From Actinomycetota bacterium (GTDB lineage: Bacteria; Actinomycetota; Actinomycetes; S36-B12; UBA10799), in contig JACJWR010000001.1 in assembly GCA_020637055.1 (NCBI GenBank), forward strand, positions 248,001 through 312,000: DNA of 64,000 bases, read 5' to 3'. The notes beneath the pieces are model-generated. The model was given only the letters and a program-made list of their open reading frames with translations, made no database searches and had not been told where the DNA came from. The position numbers and the translations under genes are program-made. Positions 1 through 8,206 of this stretch are shown in pieces (within the stretch, counting starts at the first letter, position 1; the number at the start of each line of letters is the position of its first letter).

Positions 1-1253
1 ATGCCGACCGCGAGGCGCACCAGGCCCGGGGTCACACCCGCGGCCAACTGTTCCTCGGCGGTCAACTGGGAGTGGGTGGTCGACGCGGGGTGGATCACGA
101 GGCTCCGGACGTCTCCGATGTTCGCGACGTGGCTGTGCAGCTCGAGCGCCTCCACGAAGGCCTTGCCGGCTTCCACACCGCCATCGATCTCGAAGGCCAA
201 CACCGCGCCGGTGCCCTTCGGTGCGTACTTGCGCCCGAGTTCGTACCACGGACTCGACGGCAGACCGGCGTAGTTGACACTGAGCACCTCCGGGCGTCCG
301 CTCAGCCACTCGGCGACCTTCTTGGCGTTGTCGTTGTGCCGCTCCACCCGCAGGCTCAGCGTCTCCAGCCCCTGCGCGATCAACCAGGCGTTGAACGGGG
401 CGACCGCAGCGCCGAGGTCACGCAGCAGCTGCACCCGCGCCTTGAGGATGAAGGCCAGGTTCGCGCCGAGAGCCGAGCCGACGCCGAGGTCGCGGGCGTA
501 CACCAGACCGTGGTAGCTCGGGTCGGGCTCGTTGTAGTTCGGGAACTTGGCCGGATCGGCTCCGAAGTCGAAGTTCCCGGAATCGACGATCACACCGGCG
601 ACCGCAGTGCCGTGGCCGCCGAGGTACTTGGTGGCTGAGTGGACCACGATGTCCGCGCCCCACTCGATCGGCCGGATCAGGTACGGCGTCGCCACGGTGT
701 TGTCGACGATCAACGGCACCCCGGCTTCGTGGGCGACGGCAGCGACTCCGGCGATGTCGAGGACGTCATTCTTGGGGTTGGCGATGCTCTCCCCGAAGAA
801 GGCCTTGGTGTTGGGCTTGACCGCGGCCCGCCACGAGTCGAGGTCGTCCGGATCCTCCACGAACGACACCTCGACGCCCAGCTTCGGCAGGGTGTAGTGG
901 AACAGGTTGTAGGTGCCGCCGTACAGGCTCGGGCTGGACACGACGTGATCGCCGGCCTCGGCGATGTTGAGGATGGCCAGCGTCTCGGCGGCCTGCCCGC
1001 TGGCCACGAGCAGCGCGCCGACGCCGCCCTCCAGCGAGGCGATGCGCTCCTCCACCACCGCCTGGGTGGGGTTCATGATCCGGGTGTAGATGTTGCCGAA
1101 TTCCTTCAGCCCGAACAGGTTCGCCGCATGGTTGGTGTCGTTGAACGTGTACGAGGTCGTCTGGTAGATCGGCAGTGCCCTGGCGTTCGTGTCGCCGTCG
1201 GGGGTTTGACCGACGTGAATCTGGCGAGTCTCAAAAGACCATCCGTCAGACAT
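1..1253 (-). CDS. metY: O-acetylhomoserine sulfhydrylase, C-terminal end outside window
   Basis: PLP-dependent Cys/Met metabolism enzyme predicted to make homocysteine from O-acetylhomoserine and sulfide in the cytosol. The protein begins MSDGWSFETRQIHVGQ and runs without interruption off the left edge, so about 417 codons are visible, nearly the usual 430-440. The Schiff-base lysine is in SATKYLGGHG (about K209). The N-terminal YQTTSY and the later NIGDVRSLVIHPASTTH segments are characteristic of the MetY branch rather than cystathionine gamma-synthase. The start is the ATG at 1251-1253, with GGAG 12 nt upstream. A SAM-IV riboswitch lies in the leader, which fits repression when S-adenosylmethionine is plentiful and supports a methionine-biosynthetic role. 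The choice between MetY and the close relative MetZ rests on family resemblance. Confidence 0.93.
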   Translation of the reverse strand, partial: MSDGWSFETRQIHVGQTPDGDTNARALPIYQTTSYTFNDTNHAANLFGLKEFGNIYTRIMNPTQAVVEERIASLEGGVGALLVASGQAAETLAILNIAEAGDHVVSSPSLYGGTYNLFHYTLPKLGVEVSFVEDPDDLDSWRAAVKPNTKAFFGESIANPKNDVLDIAGVAAVAHEAGVPLIVDNTVATPYLIRPIEWGADIVVHSATKYLGGHGTAVAGVIVDSGNFDFGADPAKFPNYNEPDPSYHGLVYARDLGVGSALGANLAFILKARVQLLRDLGAAVAPFNAWLIAQGLETLSLRVERHNDNAKKVAEWLSGRPEVLSVNYAGLPSSPWYELGRKYAPKGTGAVLAFEIDGGVEAGKAFVEALELHSHVANIGDVRSLVIHPASTTHSQLTAEEQLAAGVTPGLVRLAVG

Positions 1254-1352
1254 GTTGTTCTTCCGCTCCTGTCGCAGATACTCGCTGGGCTGCACCATGG
1301 CGGGGATACCGTCCTCGCCCGGGCGTAGCCCAGTGGGTCCGGAATGCTCCGT

Positions 1353-1467
1353 GACCCGCGCTTGCCGGTTCACTTTTGTGGCCGACCTGGTCGTTCCTCA
1401 GTTGCACCCCACCGCGGTGGAGGGTTGCAGACCAGCAAGCTGAGGCTTGGCGCTGGTTCTCTTGACC
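1353..1467 (-). ncRNA. SAM-IV riboswitch upstream of metY
   Basis: Read on the minus strand, the leader has the conserved SAM-IV blocks in order: GGTCAAGAG, then CCAGCGCCAAGC, then GCTTGCTGGTCTGCAACCCT, then CCGCGGTGGGGTGC, then GACCAGG, and finally the 3' pseudoknot element CGGCAAGCGCGGGTC. The SAM-I-like core plus the trailing GCAAGCGCGGGTC element distinguishes SAM-IV from SAM-I. SAM binding normally lowers expression of the downstream sulfur gene. About 100 nt separate the aptamer from the metY start and would form the expression platform. I recognised the class from its consensus; I have not folded it. Confidence 0.9.
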
Positions 1468-1549
1468 TAACGAGAACGGTAGCAGAGCATTCGGGGTCGG
1501 GCAACGGCCGAGGATCCCGCTGCGCGGCGCGCCGATCCGCGCGGCTTCC

Positions 1550-1777
1550 TCAGGCCGCCGTCGGATCCGGCTGGTGCACGCCGAACGAGTCGGCCGGCCG
1601 TGGGAGCAGACCGCCGTTGATTCCGGGTTCGTCGTCCGGCCCCGTCATGATGCCCCAGTAGGTGGAGCCGGTGAACTCGCCGTAGTCCTCGAACTCCCAG
1701 TCGAATACGGCGCTGTAGAACGCCTTCGCCCGTTCCACGTCATCGGCCTGGATCTCGAAATGCACAACACGCGACAT
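1550..1777 (-). pseudogene. VOC/glyoxalase-family protein with in-frame internal deletion
   Basis: The 75-codon frame begins MSRVVHFEIQADDVERAKAF and continues through WGIMTGPDDEPGINGGL, which is the standard N-terminal half of a VOC (glyoxalase/bleomycin-resistance fold) protein. After LLPRP it jumps to FGVHQPDP, which is normally the extreme C-terminus of the same family. Full-length relatives have about 120-125 residues, so roughly 45 residues carrying the second beta-alpha-beta-beta-beta half appear to be missing, in frame, at about codons 62-64. The start ATG has a good GAGGAGGT ribosome site. The product may be non-functional or may need to dimerise. No frameshift or premature stop is visible, so a short functional protein cannot be excluded. 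Confidence 0.6.
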
Positions 1778-1884
1778 GTGACCTCCTCGGCTGGTGCCCT
1801 CGCGGGTCTCCTCGGAGTTCTACCGTCGGCGGCCATGACGATGCTCGTCGAGGACAGGCCCACGAGTGTGGGTTCGTGGACGGA

Positions 1885-2499
1885 TCAGGCCTCGCGCCGC
1901 GCCACCACAACCGCGTCCAGTGCCGGCCTGGGCGCGCCTGCGACCTGGCGTTCGCGCACCTCGGCAAGCTCCACGGTCCAGGTCCCGGGGGCGGTCTCGA
2001 AGTCGGCGGCCAGATCGGTCGGCGAGTAGAGCACGGCCGGGTCGGGGGGTCCACCGACGCCATGGGCCAGGTTCGAGGAGTCATGTGCGACCACCACGAT
2101 CAGTCCGCCTACGCTCACCGCTTCAGCGACGTGGTGGAGTGCTGCCCGCCGGGCCTCCTCCGGTACTTGCAGATAGGCGAACAGGGCCAGGTCGAAGTAG
2201 TCCGGGGCCGGGGCGAATTCGACGACGTCGGCGACGACGGTGGTGAGGTGGTCGGCCACCCCTTCGGCCGTCGCCCACTGGTTCGCACGCTGCAAGCCGA
2301 CTTCGGAGAAGTCGACCGCCGTCACGTGCCACCCAAGGCGGGCCAACCAGATCGAGTGCCTACCCTCTCCGGCGGCGATGTCGAGCGCCCGCCCCGGTGG
2401 CCGGTCGCCGAGGATCTCTGCGACGAAGACATTCGGACCCTGGGTCCACACCAATTCCTCGGCTTCGCGGTACCGATCGTCCCAGCCTGCGGCGTCCAT
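1885..2499 (-). CDS. Class I SAM-dependent methyltransferase
   Basis: A 204-residue cytosolic methyltransferase of unknown substrate. The SAM-binding motif I is ALDIAAGEGRHSIWLA, followed by the acidic motif II end VTAVDFS and a FDLALFAYL motif IV region, all typical of the Rossmann-like class I fold (YrrT/TehB-like group). The frame is open further upstream, but MDAAGWDDRYREAEELVW is the natural N-terminus for this family, so I start at the ATG at 2497-2499. The gene follows the glutamate decarboxylase by 16 bp on the same strand and could be cotranscribed with it. Nothing shows whether the acceptor is a small molecule or a macromolecule. Confidence 0.82.
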   Translation of the reverse strand: MDAAGWDDRYREAEELVWTQGPNVFVAEILGDRPPGRALDIAAGEGRHSIWLARLGWHVTAVDFSEVGLQRANQWATAEGVADHLTTVVADVVEFAPAPDYFDLALFAYLQVPEEARRAALHHVAEAVSVGGLIVVVAHDSSNLAHGVGGPPDPAVLYSPTDLAADFETAPGTWTVELAEVRERQVAGAPRPALDAVVVARREA

Positions 2500-2515
2500 C
2501 GCGCTACCTGCGCTC

Positions 2516-3907
2516 TCAGTGGTGGAACTGGGTCGGCGGGTGGGGTGCGTTGGCGGGCAGCGGCCCGGCGGCGTCCAGGTCGGCAATCGACGCCTTGAGG
2601 TCGGCGATCAACTTGTGGGCGAGGTCCATGCCGAGCCCGTTGCGCACCACTATCCGCATCACTTCCACGTTCTCGATATCCGCCGGCATCGGGTAGGCCG
2701 GAACCTGCCAGCCGTACCACCGCAGCCGATCCGACAGTTGCGGCAGCGTCCACACCCCGTCGAAGTCGTCGGCCAGACGCCACGCGAAGACCGGGGTGTC
2801 GCTGCCGTCGCTGAGCAATTCGAACTGCGACATCCCCCCGATCGCCGAACTGAGATGCCTCGCCACCCGCTGACTCACGGCCTGCACGTTGTAATACCCG
2901 TGTCGGCCGAGTCGCAGGAAGGCGTAGTACTGCAACAGCACCTGGGCGGCCGGCCGCGAGAAGTTCAGACCCAGGGTGGGCATCTCGGAGCCCAGGTAGG
3001 CGACGTCGAACACCATCTCCTCGGGCAGCAGATCCTTGGAACGCCACACCACCCAACCCAGGCCGGGGTAGATCAACCCGTACTTGTGCCCGGAGGTGCT
3101 GATCGAATGCACCCTGGGCAACCGGAAATCCCACTTCAGTTCGGGTTGCAGGAAGGGTGCGATCATCCCACCGGACGCACCGTCCACGTGCAGCGGAACG
3201 TCCAGCCCGGTGCGCTGCTGCAGATCGTCGAGCGCGGCAGCGAGGTCGGCGATCGGCTCGTAGCCACCGGTGTAGGTGACCCCGAGGATGCCGACGACGC
3301 CGATGGTGTTCTCGTCGATGTGGTCCAGCATCGTCTTCGGTGTGAGCACCGGTTCCGCCAGCGTGATCGGTACCGCCCGGAGTTCGACGTCCCAGTAGCG
3401 GCAGAAGCGCTCCCACACCACTTGCACCGCCGAACTCATCACCATGTTCGGATTCTCGGTGGATTTCCCGGCCGCCCGTCTGGCCGCCTTCCACCGCTTG
3501 AGGAACGCCAAGCCGCCCATCATGCAGGCCTCGCTGGAGCCAACCGTGGACACACCCACGGTGGCGCCAGGCGCGTTCCACAGTTTGGCGATCATGGTGG
3601 TGCACTTGGCCTCGATCGCCGCAGTGGCCGGGTACTCGTCCTTGTCGATCATGTTCTTGTCGTAGGACTCGGCGTAGATGCGGTTGGCGTAGTCGTCCAT
3701 CCAAGTCGTCACGAAGGTCGCGAGGTTCAACCGTGCGTTGCCGTCGAGCATGGCCTCGTCGTGGACTATCTGGTAGGCAGCCTCTCCCGGGATCCCATGA
3801 TCCGGAATGCGGTCCACCGGAACCGTCAGCCACTCCTCGGTGAATACTCCGGGGTTGACCGAGGCGTGGACTTCGGGCGCGTCACCGGGCTGCGGAACGA
3901 TGGGCAT
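2516..3907 (-). CDS. gad: Glutamate decarboxylase
   Basis: PLP-dependent group II decarboxylase predicted to convert L-glutamate to GABA and CO2, consuming a proton. The 463-residue length matches bacterial GadA/B. The PLP lysine is in STSGHKYG (about K275), and VDGASGG, MMGGLAFLKRW and NFSRPAAQVLLQYY are family signatures. The frame is open upstream to 4084, but MPIVPQ at 3907 has an AAGGAGG ribosome site and the upstream extension is low-complexity antisense-like sequence. No GadC glutamate/GABA antiporter is adjacent; the nearest APC permease is at 20729-22576 and belongs to a different subfamily. A role in acid resistance or in a GABA shunt is therefore inference. Confidence 0.92.
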   Translation of the reverse strand: MPIVPQPGDAPEVHASVNPGVFTEEWLTVPVDRIPDHGIPGEAAYQIVHDEAMLDGNARLNLATFVTTWMDDYANRIYAESYDKNMIDKDEYPATAAIEAKCTTMIAKLWNAPGATVGVSTVGSSEACMMGGLAFLKRWKAARRAAGKSTENPNMVMSSAVQVVWERFCRYWDVELRAVPITLAEPVLTPKTMLDHIDENTIGVVGILGVTYTGGYEPIADLAAALDDLQQRTGLDVPLHVDGASGGMIAPFLQPELKWDFRLPRVHSISTSGHKYGLIYPGLGWVVWRSKDLLPEEMVFDVAYLGSEMPTLGLNFSRPAAQVLLQYYAFLRLGRHGYYNVQAVSQRVARHLSSAIGGMSQFELLSDGSDTPVFAWRLADDFDGVWTLPQLSDRLRWYGWQVPAYPMPADIENVEVMRIVVRNGLGMDLAHKLIADLKASIADLDAAGPLPANAPHPPTQFHH

Positions 3908-4025
3908 TGGGCCTCCTTGCGTGTGGCCTTCGCTGACGTTGCACCGACCTCGCTGACAATCGATGCCGACAACCGACGCTACCGCACCGCGCAGCGCGGA
4001 TTCAGGAGTGCGCGCGACGACCGGC

Positions 4026-5252
4026 CTACTCGGTGGACTCGGACGCCCCCTCCGCGTGCGTGGGGGATTCGGACCGGTTCGCATCCGCCTTCCGCTTCTT
4101 CCGTGGGACCGGTTCGGCTAGCGCTTCGGAGTCCACCACGATGGGATTCGCCGGCAGGTACTTGGTCAGGAAGGCAGTGACCATGCCAGCCATCGGCATG
4201 GCGAACAACGCCCCCAGCGGGCCGGCGATCGCACCCCCGAGCAGGGCGGAACCCAACGCGACACCGGGGTTGAGGGTCATGGTCTTGGCGCTGATGCGTG
4301 GGCTCAGCAGGTAGTCGTGGATCTGCTGGTAGATGATCGCCCAGACCAGCAGGATCACCGCGCGCACCCAGCCCTTCTCCACCAACACGACCAGGACCGG
4401 GATGGCGATACCTATGTACCCACCGACGAGCGGGATGAACTCGACGAAGAACGCACCGAACACCGCCAGCGGGATCGCGAAGTACACCGGCATCCCCACC
4501 GCGAGCATCACGATCGCGTAGCCGGTGCTGGTGAAGGCCATCAGCAGCAGCCGGGAGTAGAAGTAGCCGCCGGTCTGGGTGACTGCGGTGTCCCACGCGT
4601 CGACCAGCCGGACCTGGTGTGCCGGTCCGAGGCGTCGCAGGATCGCCCGCAGGATCGCCGGTTCGCCGGACGAGATGATGATCGTGAAGATGAACGTGAG
4701 GAACACCTTCGCCACCAGGCCGACGCCGCTGCCGGCCACGCTGAGCACGTGGGTGCCGCCGTTCTTCTTCAACCAGTTCTCGACGTCCTGCAGCAGTTGG
4801 GCGTCGCTCTCCTTCAGGACCGGCAGATCCAGCCCGGTCTTGCGCGCCTCGTCGAGCCAGTTCGGCACCTCCTGGGCGAACTTGCCGGCCACGTCGATGA
4901 GGGCTGGGATCAGCAGCCCGATGAGCAACGCGACGGTGAGGAACACCCCGCCTATCACTGCGATCGTCGCGAGGCCCCTGGACCAACCGCGCCGACGCAC
5001 CAGACCGTCGACTGCCGGTACGATCGCCAGCGCCAGGAACAGCGCCACAATCACGATGACCGCCAAGTCGCGCGCTTGGTTCAAGGCCCAGAGGGCGGCC
5101 AACGTGGCCAACACGACCACCACCGCGCGCCACATCGCGCGGTTGATCAACTTCCACAGCCAGGGCGGAGGCTCCTCGGAACCTCTACCCGCCGGCATCG
5201 GGGCATCGGGCCGGGCGGCTTCCGAGCCGTCGTCGGGCGCTGGTGTGGTCAC
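4026..5252 (-). CDS. AI-2E family (UPF0118) membrane transporter
   Basis: A 408-residue multi-pass membrane protein of the AI-2 exporter-like/TqsA/PerM superfamily. It has a hydrophilic acidic N-terminus of about 35 residues, then paired helices (VVVVLATLAALWAL, IVIVALFLALAIVPAV, LTVALLIGLLIPALI), a soluble region around residues 125-175, and a C-terminal helix bundle with the family motif around FIPLVGGYIGIAIPV. The tail is charged (PRKKRKADANRSE). Family members have been linked to AI-2 or Na+/H+ export, but substrate cannot be told from sequence. The start is the GTG at 5250-5252. It is divergent from the secreted-protein gene at 5726. Confidence 0.88.
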   Translation of the reverse strand: MTTPAPDDGSEAARPDAPMPAGRGSEEPPPWLWKLINRAMWRAVVVVLATLAALWALNQARDLAVIVIVALFLALAIVPAVDGLVRRRGWSRGLATIAVIGGVFLTVALLIGLLIPALIDVAGKFAQEVPNWLDEARKTGLDLPVLKESDAQLLQDVENWLKKNGGTHVLSVAGSGVGLVAKVFLTFIFTIIISSGEPAILRAILRRLGPAHQVRLVDAWDTAVTQTGGYFYSRLLLMAFTSTGYAIVMLAVGMPVYFAIPLAVFGAFFVEFIPLVGGYIGIAIPVLVVLVEKGWVRAVILLVWAIIYQQIHDYLLSPRISAKTMTLNPGVALGSALLGGAIAGPLGALFAMPMAGMVTAFLTKYLPANPIVVDSEALAEPVPRKKRKADANRSESPTHAEGASESTE

Positions 5253-5725
5253 GATCTCGCACTGTAGCGCCGGGCACTGTCCCGCAGCGGCGTCTTCGGC
5301 AATGCCACCGGGCGCGGACGAACCCGGCGTCAGGAGCGCCGGGGAAGAATTCCCTCCCGTTAGGCCAATCGGGTGAACCCGATCAAGTCGCCGGACGCGG
5401 ATGCCGATACGCCAGGCTCACTCAGAGTTGATCATTGCTCGGGCGTCGTCTCCCCGCCCGCTGCGCAGTCGGAGCCGCTCCACTGCGCCGAAAGTCCTAC
5501 GGGCTCGCCACATGCCGTGTCGACGGAAGCGAGGCGACCGGTTCGGCATCGGACCGTGAGCGCTGGTGTCGCACCCGGCGGGATGACACTGCGTAACGTG
5601 CGCCTGCACATGCCCGGCGTCGGAGTGCGATTGACACCCCGTCCGGAGACTCAGTAGTCCTTGATGACCTGCGCGATCCGTCACACCGGCATGGACGCGA
5701 TCCGGACGACTCGAGGAGATCGACG
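5253..5725. other. 473-bp divergent intergenic region, probable promoter area
   Basis: No convincing gene lies here; short frames on both strands lack family resemblance and ribosome sites. On the plus strand there is a TTGACA at 5631-5636 followed after 18 bp by TAGTCCT, a weak candidate sigma-70-type promoter for the gene at 5726. The AI-2E gene on the minus strand must also be transcribed from this interval. Confidence 0.4.
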
Positions 5726-6121
5726 ATGAACCCAATGTTCGTTGGACTGGGCGTGGCTGCCGTGGGAATCGGCGGGATGGTGTTCGCCAGCGCCGCCACC
5801 CTGGGCACACTCACCCAGGACACCCTCGGCGCGACCACCTCCGTGACCGCCTCCTGCGACACCGATGGCGTCGACGTCGACAACTGGGGTTCGTCCTACA
5901 GCGTGGCGAACACTCGCTACGACACCACGACCTTCGACATCATCAACATCGCCGCTGCCTGCGACGGCAAACTCTTCAAGGTCACCCTGGCGGACTCCGG
6001 CGGCAACAGCCTCGCGGAAACCACTGGGACGCTGAGCCTGACCGGCGGCGCGGAGAGTTTCACGGTCGCCGCGGTGAGTTCGGAAGCGGTGGCTCGCGTC
6101 GCGGTCGTCTTCTACGGCTAG
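5726..6121 (+). CDS. Small exported two-cysteine protein (SipW-type substrate candidate)
   Basis: A 131-residue protein with an N-terminal hydrophobic export segment (residues 5-25, FVGLGVAAVGIGGMVFASAA) and no obvious Lys/Arg-rich n-region, followed by TLGATTSVTASC. The mature part is predicted beta-rich, with two cysteines (C44, C79) and the segment CDGKLFKVTL. This layout resembles the proteins at 7586-8029 and 8207-8584. A GAGGAG ribosome site sits 8 nt before the ATG. The gene is 24 bp upstream of a SipW-like signal peptidase, so the two are likely cotranscribed and the peptidase may process this protein. I do not recognise a named domain. A structural or adhesive surface role is inference from TasA/camelysin-type operons. 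Confidence 0.72.
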   Translation: MNPMFVGLGVAAVGIGGMVFASAATLGTLTQDTLGATTSVTASCDTDGVDVDNWGSSYSVANTRYDTTTFDIINIAAACDGKLFKVTLADSGGNSLAETTGTLSLTGGAESFTVAAVSSEAVARVAVVFYG

Positions 6122-6145
6122 CGCGCCGCCCGCCGGGGTAACGGA

Positions 6146-6853
6146 ATGAGACGTCCGGCGCCGACGCGCAGCGACGCTGCGGGGCCCCAACTTGCGGTTC
6201 GGGTCGGCTACGCCGTGGCATCGCTGGCGCTCATCGCCGTGGTGGCGGTGCTGGCCTGGCCCGCCCGCTACGGCGGTCCCATGGGCATCACGGTCGTCGC
6301 CGGAGAGTCGATGCTGCCCACCTACGAGGTGGGCCAGGTTGTCGTCACCGCACGGTCGTCATCCTATGAAGCAGGTGACGTGGTCGTGTTCCAGCCGGCC
6401 GGGTACGAGGCCTACGTGGTGCACCGGATCATCGGCTCAGAGGAGTCCGGGGGCTTGCTGACCCAAGGCGACAACAACGAGTTCATCGACCCATGGACGG
6501 TGCCGCAGGGTGATCCGATAGGCAAAGTGGTGCTGGCCGGACCGAAGTGCGATCACCTGTGGTGCAACGGATTCGCCGTCGCCCGGATGACGCCGGCGTT
6601 GATGCTGAGCCTGGGTGCCTCGCTGGTCTCGTTCGGCATCATGGTGCGCCTGTTCCGTCCCGGCGTCGGGCGTCATCGACCGGATTCCTATGGCAAGGAG
6701 CGGCCGGAAACGCCCATTCCAGCCACCCACCTGATCTCCCCGCATCCTGCTACCAGCCAGGTACCCACACCCCCGGTGCGGCGGGCTCCGGCCGGTCCGG
6801 ATCGTCGCGGCGGTCGGCACCAACGGCCCGACGGGGTTCCTAGCCGGTCTTGA
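6146..6853 (+). CDS. sipW: Signal peptidase I, SipW (ER/archaeal) type
   Basis: Membrane-bound S26B serine peptidase that removes export signals outside the membrane. One transmembrane helix lies near residues 20-40. The catalytic serine is in AGESMLPTY (S55). The usual bacterial lysine is replaced by histidine in VVHRIIG (H93), and TQGDNN supplies the conserved aspartate (D109), which is the SipW/ER Ser-His-Asp arrangement. A second hydrophobic segment (MLSLGASLVSFGIMVRLF) is followed by a Pro/Arg-rich cytosolic tail. Such peptidases usually serve a few local substrates, and the neighbours at 5726, 7586 and 8207 are the obvious candidates. The 3' end overlaps the convergent gene at 6840 by 14 bp. 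Confidence 0.88.
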   Translation: MRRPAPTRSDAAGPQLAVRVGYAVASLALIAVVAVLAWPARYGGPMGITVVAGESMLPTYEVGQVVVTARSSSYEAGDVVVFQPAGYEAYVVHRIIGSEESGGLLTQGDNNEFIDPWTVPQGDPIGKVVLAGPKCDHLWCNGFAVARMTPALMLSLGASLVSFGIMVRLFRPGVGRHRPDSYGKERPETPIPATHLISPHPATSQVPTPPVRRAPAGPDRRGGRHQRPDGVPSRS

Positions 6854-7589
6854 CGGCGAGGAAGTCGTCGAAACGGGTGGCGGCGGCATTGGTGTAGCTC
6901 ACCATCGCGGCAGCCGTACCCGGGCAGTTCGCCGGCGTCACACCGAGCGTGAACTGGTCCACCCCGCCCAGACTGGCGGTGGCGGTGCCGTCGCTGATGG
7001 TCAAACGTACTTCGGTATTCAACGGCCGGGCACCGTTTCCCTGACCGAGCAGCACCGACGAAGTAGGGGAGAACGAACCTCCGGTCAGGGTGCCCAACTC
7101 GAAGTACCACCGCACCGGGCCGCTGATACGCCGCACCACGACAGAGACCCCGGAATCCGTTCCCGGGTCGTAGCAGAGCGCGAAGCCCTGGGTCTGGTTG
7201 CTGTTGGCGAAGTTGGTGAACACCCCGCGCACGTAGCCGTCCTGGGCCGTGAAGGGCACCCACGCGGCCAGGGTCCCGCCACCACCCGATCGTCGAGCGG
7301 CGTTGCTCTGCACGCGCCAGGCGTTTGCGGCGGTCCACGACGGCGCATTGGCGGAGCTGAAGCCAGTCAGCGCGTTGGTGGGGTCCAGCTCCAGGCTGCG
7401 GGCGTTGATGAGCGTGCCGTTGCCGGCGGTGAAGGAGTCCCGAATTGCGAAGGTCGGCGTGCCGGCCCCCGAGACGGACGTCAACTCGTCGGCCGACACC
7501 GGGCCCAGGCTGGCCGCTGCCGCCACCGTCACCGCCATCGCCGCCGCACCGATGGCGGTTCCACCGGCGAACCACCAGAGCGTTTTCAC
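6840..7589 (-). CDS. Exported beta-rich (jellyroll-like) protein of unknown function
   Basis: A 249-residue protein starting at GTG, with an N-terminal signal (VKTLWWFAGGTAIGAAAMAV) followed by an Ala-rich cleavage region. The mature part is Ser/Thr/Gly/Asn-rich with alternating hydrophobics such as GVSVVVRRISGPVRWYFELG and TEVRLTISDGTATASL, suggesting a concanavalin/jellyroll-like surface domain. I cannot assign a named family. The GTG overlaps the stop of the upstream small exported gene by 4 bp (GTGA), implying translational coupling. It converges on the signal peptidase gene with a 14-bp overlap. A role as a larger partner of the small two-cysteine proteins on the cell surface is inference from context. 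Confidence 0.65.
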   Translation of the reverse strand: MKTLWWFAGGTAIGAAAMAVTVAAAASLGPVSADELTSVSGAGTPTFAIRDSFTAGNGTLINARSLELDPTNALTGFSSANAPSWTAANAWRVQSNAARRSGGGGTLAAWVPFTAQDGYVRGVFTNFANSNQTQGFALCYDPGTDSGVSVVVRRISGPVRWYFELGTLTGGSFSPTSSVLLGQGNGARPLNTEVRLTISDGTATASLGGVDQFTLGVTPANCPGTAAAMVSYTNAAATRFDDFLAVKTG

Positions 7590-8029
7590 GGTGTCGTCAC
7601 CAACGCCAGGCCGACGGTGGATTCCACCCCGGCCAGGTCCGGGCCGACTCCCGGAGCCACCGGGATCGATCCAGTGGGGGCGTTGGGCAGTACGCCGACG
7701 AGTTCCGAATAGGCGGTGCCGTCGGCGGTGTCGAACAGGGTGAGTTTGAAGGGCTGACCTTGGCAGCCGGCCGAGATGGCGGCGACCTCGATCGACGTGA
7801 TCTGGTAGCGCCCGCCCGAGTAACCCGAGCGGTAGGAGATCCCGGTCAATGTGCCGCAGGAGGGGACTTGGTCGGTGCCGGCGCCCAGCGACGCGCTGTC
7901 TGCGGGGAACGAGGTCGCGAAGACCACCGTCGGGGTGATGAGACCGCCCAGGACCAGACCCACGAGCAGCAGCAGGTACCGCCGCCGGTTGGGGCTGGCG
8001 GCCTCGCCGTGAGCATGTCTGGGCGCCAC
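7586..8029 (-). CDS. Small exported two-cysteine protein, paralogue of the 5726 protein
   Basis: A 147-residue protein with a basic n-region (NRRR), a strong hydrophobic segment (YLLLLVGLVLGGLITPTVVF) and a mature beta-rich domain with cysteines C58 and C89. The order of landmarks matches the 5726 protein: SLGAGTDQVPSC against TLGATTSVTASC, then CQGQPFKLTLFD against CDGKLFKVTLAD, then a C-terminal valine-rich strand. I read them as diverged copies of one domain. The GTG start at 8029 lacks a clear ribosome site and is uncertain. The stop overlaps the next gene's start by 4 bp. It is divergent from a third copy at 8207, leaving a 177-bp shared promoter region. Confidence 0.7.
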   Translation of the reverse strand: MAPRHAHGEAASPNRRRYLLLLVGLVLGGLITPTVVFATSFPADSASLGAGTDQVPSCGTLTGISYRSGYSGGRYQITSIEVAAISAGCQGQPFKLTLFDTADGTAYSELVGVLPNAPTGSIPVAPGVGPDLAGVESTVGLALVTTP

Positions 8030-8206
8030 CTGCGAAGTGTAGGCCTCCGAACGCCGACCGGAAAGGCATCGGACACCGACCCGTCCTCACGGCGCAGGGC
8101 GGATTCGGTGCCCGGCCAGACGCTGGAATCGGGACCAAAGTCACGTCAAGCGCGCGTGGCCGACGACCGACAAGTGAGGCATAGAACGTGTGAGGAGGTG
8201 GCCGCG

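Noticed and set aside
2240..4180. Long plus-strand frame (646 codons) across the glutamate decarboxylase
   Set aside because: It is antisense to a clear GAD gene; its composition is rich in His/Arg/Gln, as expected for a shadow frame of GC-rich coding DNA.
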